From NCBI GenBank assembly GCA_027924585.1, contig BSBM01000436.1, positions 9,253,001 to 9,317,000 of the forward strand: a stretch of DNA of 64,000 bases, in the 5' to 3' direction. The position numbers were made by a program, and so were the translations under genes. The notes beneath the pieces are model-generated. The model was given only the letters and a program-made list of their open reading frames with translations. It did no database searches and was not told where the DNA came from. Below, in pieces: positions 56,049-64,000 of this stretch; the first letter of the stretch is position 1, and each line of letters starts with the position of its first letter. The stretch comes from Larix kaempferi. Lineage: Eukaryota > Streptophyta > Pinopsida > Pinales > Pinaceae.

Positions 56049-56787
56049 CTATCGTACTGGTTTCGCAACTGGCTTCAATGGAATATTCATCTCTCCTAAA
56101 TCCCCCAATATTCCTTTCATCTCGGAAAACTTAGTAGGAAACAAATCTTGGAACTCATGCAATAGGTCTGTGAATTTTTCCATCATTTCTTCATCCCAGT
56201 AGTCCTCGACATTCACAAACTTTGGGTTCTCCTCCGTCCCAATGTTGACCTTCCTAAGCTTCAATGACTGATTTATCGGATCTATCGGTGATCAGGTGCT
56301 ACGAAATCCTGAATCCCTTTTGTTTCATCATCGACTGCATCTGACAATGCGTATGGGGATCCACGTGGTATGCAACTGGAACCACCTTCAGTAAAACATC
56401 GTGGATGAGCTGCAGGGCATTATGAACATTTGGATTGGCATCCGCAAAACTGAAGGTATGACTGAAGCAAACTGTCAACTCTAACCAAGTGTTAATATCC
56501 CCACACAACTCAGCTAAGGCATACCAAGATCATGGCATTTCGTCCAAAGTGTGGAAAAAGGCATGGACCCATTCATCCTATGGCCGCGAGGCCCACAAAG
56601 GATGACATTCAATCAAATGACCGCCAGGTTCATTCCGCTGATCATAATTTCCAGTGTGGTATACTCCCACGTTGCCAAAGCGAACCATCATCAATCTTCG
56701 ACATTGCGACCACCCAGTAATCGACTTCTTGTGGGGCACCCACCACCGCACTGGATCATCCTTCAGCGCCTCCTCCAATGCCAGCAA
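56049..56787 (-). pseudogene. Gy-A linker between protease and RT
   Basis: 56578-56787 encodes ALKDDPVRWWVPHKKSITGW, matching Gy-B at 58-354. 56049-56264 encodes KVNIGTEENPKFVNVEDYWD and FQDLFPTKFSEMKGI, the usual lead-in to RT in this family. Stops and frame changes separate them. I do not know the role of the first segment. Confidence 0.7.
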
Positions 56788-57049
56788 TCATTGTAGTTTT
56801 GACACCTTATCTTCAAATGCCACGAGAAATTCAATCAACCCAGGAATTCCTCTGTATATTGGTAATTCAACAGTCTCAGTCGTGACACAGCACAATGACT
56901 GTGTGATCAAACCACACTTTCTGAACGACACCTCATGCATGCGATTCTGCCAATTCTCTAAAGCATCATCAAAGTCGGAAGACGCAGAGCTAGAGCTGCG
57001 CCAACCAAGTTCGTCATCGACAGTCGGATGGATGTAATCTTCTGAAATG

Positions 57050-57480
57050 TTATATGCGTGATCCCATCATCTTACAACTTCATCCTTTACTGGTTCAATG
57101 TACCTTCGCCCTTCAGTCAGATCCAACGGAGCTATGAAACTGAGGTATTGATTTTCAAAGGTCATCACCCGCTTCTTGAAATTAATTATTGCCATATTAT
57201 CATTGGCCCATCCAATCCCCAGCAATGCGGGATAGGATCCTCCACCATCGACAACTTCAATAACATCAAAATCATCATAGGTTTTCATCCCCTCAATTTC
57301 CACAACAAGGCGCGGAATTCTCCCAATTGGTGTTACTTTGGCCTAATTAGCCAGTTGCAATTGTATGGGAGACTAGTTCAGCGTTGGGCTCCCCATCTTT
57401 TGACATGTCTGCTTTTTTAGAATATTGACATCTAAGCCTAGATCTAGAATGACAGAATCTACCTCGTAGTCCCCAATCTG
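57050..57480 (-). pseudogene. Gy-A protease
   Basis: Aspartic protease of the family: VILDLGLDVNI is the active-site region (DLG in place of DTG or DSG, as in Gy-B), followed by SPIQLQLAN and YPALLGIGWANDN. It would process the gag-pol polyprotein. In-frame stops occur near 57345 and 57375. Confidence 0.78.
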
Positions 57481-57546
57481 GATATTCATGCGCATCTCTT
57501 TTCCTGTCTTCTTTCTCTATAAAGAGTTCACTACGGACTCTTTCCA

Positions 57547-58100
57547 TCACTTGGCCGATCGATGCAATAGACTCTCAATCTTGGCAAGAGAATCAGGATC
57601 TCTTTCCATTGATAAGCAACTTTCAAAGAAGTTCTGCAAAGTATCGTACTGTCGCAATGGTCCTGCTCCCGAAGTTGAGTCAAAAGCAGTGGGCATGTCA
57701 TAAGTAATTGACTTACCAATATTTCTTCCTATCACATCATGTGCTTCAAATAATTTGTCGCGCTCAGCATCAATACCAAAATGCACCTTCTTCTCTCCAG
57801 CCGCCCGAATGAGTGGATGCGGACCATATTCTCCTGTCGTCACACCTCCGCGAGTGATAACAATAATGTTAACATCTTGCGTCCTTGTTTCTACTGAAAT
57901 CGTCGTGACAGTTGGTCCTTGATTATGGTTCGGTGGTGGATTCACAAGTTGATAAACAATTTGATTTGCATTCTGATTCTGACGCTGATTCTGATTCAGA
58001 AATTGATTTTGATTCTAAAACTGGTTCTGATTCTCCAATTGATTATGATTCTGAAACTAGTTCTAATTCTGCAACCGCGGGACATTTCTTGCATGCCATC
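57547..58100 (-). pseudogene. Gy-A gag C-terminal linker with Asn/Gln repeats
   Basis: 57547-57945 encodes IVITRGGVTTGEYGPHPL, YDMPTAFDSTS and similar linker text also found in Gy-B (NVVMRSGAETG). Upstream, 57950-58075 encodes a low-complexity run of Asn-Gln pairs. Before it a knuckle-like segment seems to have lost Cys residues. A Pro/Gln-rich stretch extends to about 58400. Confidence 0.65.
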
Positions 58101-58549
58101 TCGCAATCAACTGTGGACATTTCTCAACAGTTTGATCAACAACGATACAATATGTACACTGTGCTTGCAACTATGGGAAATCTCTTTAATAGTGTCCCAA
58201 TACTCCACAATTATAGTATCGCACAGGTCCATGACCCCGTCCTCCTCCTCGACCAAAGCCTCCACCTCGTCCTCCTCAGAATCCTCCACGAAATCCTCCT
58301 TGTTGCTGATATTGCGGTTGATTAAATTGTTGTTGCAGGGGATTTGGTTGTATCTGAACGCACTGCCTTGGCTAAACATACGGTGGATGCTGCGGAGCCA
58401 TCTGCATCTGATTATACTACGGTTTTGGCACAAACTGCTATTGCGGTTGCGGTACAAGTTGCATCTACGGTTGAGGTGGTGGCTGCGCCACCTATGGCTG
58501 CGACTGCGATTGCTGTACTACACGATGGTCGTCTCCCTTTACATAGTAT

Positions 58550-59556
58550 GAGTTGTACGTTCTTTCCTGGAGTAGGCCATATGTGCGGCAATCCTTATCT
58601 TCATGCCCGATAGACCGACAGAATGTACAATATAATTTCGTTGGCTTCATGACTATGATCTAGATGTATGCACACTCTTCATGTCGATGCCCATAAAATT
58701 GACAAATGCGGCAACATGGCACACCTCCGCCACCCAATGGGTTCGGCACTCTTGATAATAGGTAGTTTCGGAAATATGGGTAGTTATCCTTGGTATGTCC
58801 CTCTGCACGACATCGACTACACCAAACTTCTTTGCAATGCTCTTTACCCTTCTTGAGGTCTTGCAACTGAATTGTTAGATTTTCCAGCTGCGTCTGGATC
58901 TGGGACATACCAACTGCATTTTCACCAACAGGTGAAGCTTCTAACTTCATCTCAATCTCCAGAGCCTCGCTCCATGTCATGATTTTTTGCTGCATCAACG
59001 AAAGTCTGATGTGAGTCAGTAATGTCGTGATGAACCATTCCTTATGCTGAATGTCGCTCATCTCAAAGATGACTCTTTCCATTAGCATTTTAAACCTTTG
59101 GTCAAAGTCCCAGACAACTTCATTTGGATATTGCTTGATTCCCTTTAGTTCCGTAATGTATTGCGCTTCAGACTTTGGTTTCCTGAACTCTTCAATTAAT
59201 CCTTCTCTAACCTTATCCAATGTCTTCTCTGGACTCCTCGTGGGAACTTGTACAAATTTCATGAACCAATCCAGTGCGCAACCCTAAAGAGTCGTCGCCA
59301 ATTGAATTTTCTTGACATCCTCTTCCGCAGTTTTTTTAATAGTCCACACAGCTTCACATAAGAACCAATATTTCTCTAGTTCCCTAGTTATGTTTCCATG
59401 GAACAGAGGTAACTTCGCATCCTTTCCTGCCATATTGGACCTTCTTCCTACAGTCGTTGATCCACTACTATTTGAGTGTTGTTGACACGTCAAACACGGC
59501 GGTGTCAAATTCGTGTTTCTTCCTGGTTGTGATATAGTGAGTAGAGGTGTGGGTAT
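58550..59556 (-). pseudogene. Gy-A gag core with three zinc knuckles
   Basis: Gag core motifs are KLPLFHGNITRELEKYWF, EFRKPKSEAQYITELKGI and QHKEWFITTLLTHIRLSL. Three knuckles follow: CSRCRAEGHTKDNY (last Cys replaced by Tyr), CRICQFYGHRHEEC and, past a stop, CTFCRSIGHEDKDC (about 58582-58627). In-frame stops lie at 59284 (TAG) and 58660. Upstream the frame is broken at 59556 by the solo LTR-like insert and resumes at 61712. Confidence 0.82.
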
Positions 59557-59561
59557 GTTAC

Positions 59562-61706
59562 TATAATACCCTTGGGAAGATTTAACCAAGATATTAACTC
59601 AACTTCAGAAATTTTAATAAAATTCACTGGTTAAATTTCTTAATAATTCTTTTAAACCAAGCAGGAGGTCAGTGATGGGAATGGAGACTGAATATGAGTA
59701 TGGTGGGATGAACTTTCAGTTTTGGAATTTGTATGGGGAAATTTTCAGCAGCAAATAATAACATTAGAGGGAGAGTCCTAAGCACAAAGCACTGGGGCCA
59801 TTTATGTTTCGGACATCAGCTACTACTGAAGCCTACCACAAAGCTTCCTGGGCGCACCAGCATATGCTTACTAGACTGGGTGGGTACAAAAATGAGTTAT
59901 GATAGTAAAATAGGTTCAATGGACACAATGAGCATCATTCAAAAGGATTTGGGAAGAGTAGGAGTGGTTTGGAAGTTTTAGGCCCTGCCGGGATGGCAGA
60001 GCTAGTCAAAATGCAATATTTACAAATAGGGGTTTAATCCTTCCAATATATTTAAGTAGGGACTGATATGGATAATATGATGTGTTATTGACCTCCTACA
60101 ACTTACAGAAAGTAAATCTGACATTTAGAACAAATTTGACAGTCATTTTAGTGAAACTAGTCATCAAACAATGCTCAATGAGCTAGTCTTCTATTTTGAA
60201 TTAAGTAGTGACTTTATTTAAATGTAAAACTCTGTTTTGTAATATTAGAGTGCTCTGATATAATGTAATTAGAAGCATCAGGTTGAAATGTTACTCACTG
60301 AACTGAGTTTGCACTCATTTAATAGCTCCTCCTTAGTACAATGAATTACAGGCTAGGAAACCTCCTCATAGAGCCATAGAATGACTGGAAGAAGAGAGGT
60401 AATGAAAAAATCTCTATTCTAAATATGTATTCTGATATAAAACAGGTCTGAAATAGAGTGTAGGCTTCAAACCGAGTCTCTGGAAAAAGTATGGAGAGAT
60501 ATCGCTAAATCTTCTCTTCCTTATAGGGAAAACACCTCCAAATCTAGCTATGGTTGTGAGAATGAATGAGAAGAAGAGAATGGATCAGTTCCGAGAATTA
60601 TTTCTGATACTGGACATCACTTTTAGCTGGAAATATGGCTTAACTAACCCTCCATCAATTCTTGGGCACATTCACTGGAGCATTCATCTTCAACTTGAGA
60701 AACTTCACCAAAACTAGCTAGAATTTCACTAAATGAGAGATCTTCTCTTTGAATTGACTGTATGACTTCAATGCTGAATTAATATGAATGTTATTGGATG
60801 TAGAATCATGTTCTGGACCTGCATAACACTCATAAGAAACTCACATGGCCTTGGGGTACATCTCCCAAGCAAACTTGTTGAGGCACATCACTCAACTAGA
60901 GAGACTTAGAGCTCTCAAACCAAAATTGCAAATGACAAAAGTTGTCAAATGGAGTTGGTTGGATTCTTTTATAGACTTCATGATGACCTGCTGAGCAAGT
61001 TCTTGGATTGGTGACCCGTGAGAGTAGGTTACCCACTTTCCCATTCTACTCCAAAGCCATGAGGGCACATTTCTTGAGGAAAATAGCAACGTTTGAGCTT
61101 TCAAAACTTTCTTTCCTTCATGTCCTTCACTGAATTTGGGCAAGTGCACTTTAGGTAGCTTTTCTGGTTGTTGCTATTTTCTTTCTGAAATATTTTCTGA
61201 AACTTTCCACTTTCTTTACTTTCCTCTTTCCTGCTTTTGTCTGATTTTGCCATCTTTTGTCAGTTTCCTTTCTGAGTTCATCTTGCCAACTTGTCTCCAT
61301 TAGATTCCTTAGCTTTTATGAGACTTTACCACTTAGGAAAGTTTGGCTCACTTACCAATTCGAATTTCCTATCCAAGTCATCAACCACTTGACACATTTA
61401 TTAGTAATAAACATTTAAATGATAATAATATAACTCAGAAATAATTTTGCTAAGCAATTAATTAATTATCCAGTAATTAATTAACTACTATGGTGTAATA
61501 GGAATCTTCCTTTATCCATCCATTAATTATTTAATTCCTCAAATTCACCCTTAGGAATCTTCCTTTATCCATCCATTAATTATTTAATTCCTCAAATTCA
61601 CCCTTAGGAATCTTCCTTTATCCATCCATTAATTATTTAATTAATGCGTAGGTGACTTAGGCTAAAATCACCCCATGGACCATAGCAAAAATATGGTGAT
61701 ATGACA
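59562..61706 (-). mobile_element. Solo LTR-like insert in Gy-A gag
   Basis: This 2145 bp insert is flanked by GTTAC at 59557-59561 and 61707-61711. Removing it and one duplication makes the gag frame continuous. On the minus strand it begins TGTCATATCACC and ends GGGTATTATA. The ends are imperfect inverted repeats, and TATA in place of TACA at the end is a single change from a TG...CA LTR. No coding domain was found. A 53-bp unit (core AATCTTCCTTTATCCATCC) is present nearly three times at about 61498-61640. It could also be another small element type. Confidence 0.75.
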
Positions 61707-61711
61707 GTTAC

Positions 61712-62470
61712 TGCTGGGGGTTGGTCTTGCCTTTACTTTGGGTGTAGTTTGGTTGTCCTTGTCAGCACTATGGGATTGCTTCGTCTCATGTGTTCTTCCT
61801 TCATTGTTTTGCATTTCGATCACAGCAGGACCTTCCCCTATCCTCTGCCTCTTCTCTTGTCGAAACCTTGCTCCTCCCCTCGTAATACCACTCTCTTCCT
61901 TGTATTCCTTCACAGTCTCGTCGTAACTTGCACCCATCTACCTCGTATCATTCCATTCGCCTCCCCCCTACCTTCGTGGTATCCATAGCCTCTGCTCACC
62001 AGGGTTCTTTTACTTGAGGTTCATATTCAATATGCCCTTTTCACAGATGAGCATCTTAATGGACAATTGCAACGACAATAGGAACCTGCCTCTTGGTCCG
62101 TTGAAGAATTCCCTTTCAGCTTCGGCATAATATTTCATTGTGTCGATCGCAAACTCAGTGATATAGCCCTCCAATATACTTTCAAGCCAGAATTCAATAG
62201 CCTGCGATGCTCTGTTGTCTACCTCCTGCAACTCCTGGATCAATTCTGGGGTCCAGGATGTTGGCTCACCACCTTGAAAATTTACCTTGCGAAAGGTCAA
62301 TTGCGCCAACCATTCATACAAGATGATCGGGAATTCACAGAACAAATACTCATTTGGATCGTCGTATATGTACCTTGCCAGCCACCAATCCGTTGTCAGC
62401 CTAGGGTTCTGATTCTCTTTCTCAACAAACTCTTGCAACTTTTGGTCGAACCAATCTTAAATTTTTGGCT
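61712..62470 (-). pseudogene. Gy-A gag N-terminal region
   Basis: 62010-62438 encodes LTTDWWLARYIYDDP, EWLAQLTFRKVNF, TSWTPELIQELQ and MLICEKGILNMN, a helical region also present in Gy-B. 61668-61937 continues with a charged, Lys/Glu-rich segment (EYKEESGITRGGARF) up to the insert. No ATG-initiated full frame is seen, and a TAA lies upstream of 62438. It is the N-terminal part of a long gag typical of this family. Confidence 0.72.
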
Positions 62471-63250
62471 TCGTCGGATGCCACAACATATCCTCCCTCG
62501 ACTTCACACAAGGGTCCCGACAACAGAACCATTTTTTGACACAAACCCAATCTACAGGGGTTCCTCACTCTGTCGACACCCAAACCACCGCGATCTCCTT
62601 GAGCACTGGCCCAGACAGGTTTTACCCTATCTAACAACACCTCTAGAGCAGATGAAGTCTCACCCGAGATGTTCGAGGGAGACCTGACGGAACCACGTTT
62701 CCACTGAATGAGGGAGGACTTTGTGTATCTTACTTATCAACTCAGCGCAATATTGTTTAACAGATCTAACTATTCAACTTATGCATCAAACAAAGTCGCA
62801 TCATCATTCAACATATCTCATCATTAATAGAACTATCAATGTGCAATAGATCTAACAGTAAAACATCAATTGAAGCAAGGAAACATTGCATCATTCATAG
62901 ATTTATATTGCAGATACATATCACATTCATAACAGGGAAACAGGAAAAGACACAAAGATTCTGCTCAAGCGTCGTCATATCATTTAAAACTTCGCAACAA
63001 AATATAGATACATCAACACAGTTCTTCTGTCACATACACCGACCAAGGTCAATATTCATAGCCAAACATGCTGTATTCTTCTATGATCATGATAAGGATA
63101 ATTCTAACATTTGCAATTCTACAACTATTTATATGCTTGCGCCTTTACATTCATGGTCCACTTAGACAACTGCCTAACTAATTCTTAAGAAAATCTACAA
63201 AAGAATGACCCTTAACCCGCACAATGTGGTCCAAAATGACCCAAAAATAC
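62471..63250 (-). repeat. Putative Gy-A 5' leader and 5' LTR
   Basis: 62471-62700 is the leader. On the minus strand TGGAAACGTGG near 62700 may be the primer site. To the right of this, up to about 63250, lies AT-rich non-coding DNA with a minus-strand TATA element (CATATAAATAG, about 63127-63138). The layout fits an LTR driving Gy-A leftwards, and short blocks (GCAAGGAAACAT) are shared with the putative Gy-B LTR. No second copy was found in the window, so the ends are not fixed. Confidence 0.4.
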
Positions 63251-63339
63251 ATAAACTAATATAATTTTTGACTTGTGTGTGGTTTTCCTCCTTGGGCGAC
63301 ATCTTTTGACCTTGCACAGCATTCGCGATGCTTTGCAGC

Positions 63340-64000
63340 TGACTCATCAAACCCACCTGCCAAAAGCTATGAAGGGCAAAGAATGGGTGTTCTTGACAGA
63401 AAGGAACTGGGGACAATACGGCTGTCCCTGGCTTCGTCAGTGGCTTTCAATATCTCAAAAGAAAAGACAATGGAGGGTTTGATGAGCGCATTGGGTAAGT
63501 TGTATGAAAAACCCTCGGCCTCCAACAAGGTATTTCTAATGAAGCGTTTATTTAATATGAATATGTCAGAAGGTGGTTCTGTTGCTGATCATTTAAATGA
63601 ATTTAATGCGGTTACAAATCAACTAAGTTCTGTAAGTGTGAACTTTGATGATGAGGTTAGGGATCTTCTAATCTTGTGTTCTTTGCCAGAAAGCTGGAAT
63701 AGCTTGGTCATGGCTATAAGTAACTCTGTCTTTGGTTCAAACACCATGAAATTTGATGATGTTATTGGCGTTATTCTTAGTGAGGAAATACGAAGAAAAA
63801 GCACAGGTGAGACATAGGGTAATGCATTGACCATGGAGAGCAGGGGAAGACAAAGTGAGAGAGGAAAGAGACAAGGTAATTGCAACAAGTCGAAAAAGGG
63901 AAGATCCAATTCAACACTGGGAAAGATAGAGTGCTATAACTATGGAAAGAAAGGACATCTGAAGAAAGATTACAGATCTTTAAAGAAGAAAGGAGATGGA
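63340..64000 (+). pseudogene. Ty1/copia gag fragment, runs off the window
   Basis: The plus strand encodes a copia gag (UBN2/gag-polypeptide type) with DRKELGTIRLSLASSVAFNI, LYEKPSASNKVFLMKRLFNM, SEGGSVADHLNEFNAVTNQL and LLILCSLPESWNSLVMAISN. The N-terminal part is shifted in frame near 63390 (KAMKGKEWV is in the other frame). A TAG at 63815-63817 follows KSTGET. The zinc knuckle reads CYNYGKKGHLKKDY: two Cys positions are Tyr, consistent with G-to-A changes. The rest of the element would continue beyond 64000. No LTR is visible on the left. Confidence 0.85.

Noticed and set aside
57919-58551. Plus-strand Leu/Ile-rich or Asp/Ser-rich ORFs
   Set aside because: They are antisense to the Asn/Gln-rich linker of Gy-A gag and have no independent support.
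25365-63250. Idea that 25365-26830 and 62700-63250 are the two LTRs of one Gy-A element
   Set aside because: Only short shared blocks were seen; they look like LTRs of two related elements, and I could not align them end to end by eye.

Overview
The window looks like intergenic DNA from a large, repeat-rich plant nuclear genome, probably a seed plant. Almost every base belongs to an LTR retrotransposon or to something inserted into one. The lineages support this: Ty3/gypsy Tat-type elements with a second RNase H, a second gypsy family with a non-canonical protease, and Ty1/copia elements primed by initiator Met tRNA. I see no ordinary host gene, tRNA, rRNA or CRISPR array. I cannot name the species.

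Layout. (1) Gy-B, a decayed minus-strand gypsy element, is the left host: 1-419, 16022 to about 17545, and about 23330-26830. Tat-1 (420-16016, minus strand, TSD ATTAG) is inserted between its protease and RT. A plus-strand unit (about 17545-23330) lies within its gag. (2) Gy-A, a related minus-strand element, is the right host: about 26840-27882, 53505-59561 and 61707 to about 63250. Its integrase tail is split by a copia element, Copia-out (27888-53504), and its gag by a 2.1 kb solo-LTR-like insert (59562-61706, TSD GTTAC). (3) Copia-out itself carries three insertions: Copia-in (28142-35298, TSD CGCCA) in its 3' LTR, a solo LTR (38013-38952, TSD ACCGT), and Tat-2, a plus-strand gag-protease-only element (39283-49655). 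(4) At the right edge a plus-strand copia gag fragment begins and runs out of the window.

Tat-1 is the most complete element: two 982 bp LTRs (about nine differences by eye), PBS, PPT, gag-protease-RT-RNase H-integrase, and an archaeal-type RNase H downstream of integrase. Its pol frame has several stop codons. On the opposite strand near its 3' LTR sits an intact ORF resembling the plant mobile domain (PMD). It has its own TATA box, a 5' UTR intron and a second intron that joins in frame. Tat-2 shares the gag family, PBS and PPT type with Tat-1 but has no RT or integrase. Its protease frame ends in two extra zinc knuckles. The two copia elements both lack gag, protease and integrase, and share a long non-coding leader and a minisatellite-rich 3' region, so they belong to one non-autonomous subfamily.

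The most puzzling parts are the antisense PMD gene, the plus-strand unit at 17545-23330 (31-bp repeats, G-box, TATA, 5' UTR intron and a 1046-codon frame with a coiled coil), recurring CGCGGTAC inverted modules in Tat-1, and premature stops that are overwhelmingly TAG in several ORFs. The TAG bias fits deamination of methylated CHG sites.
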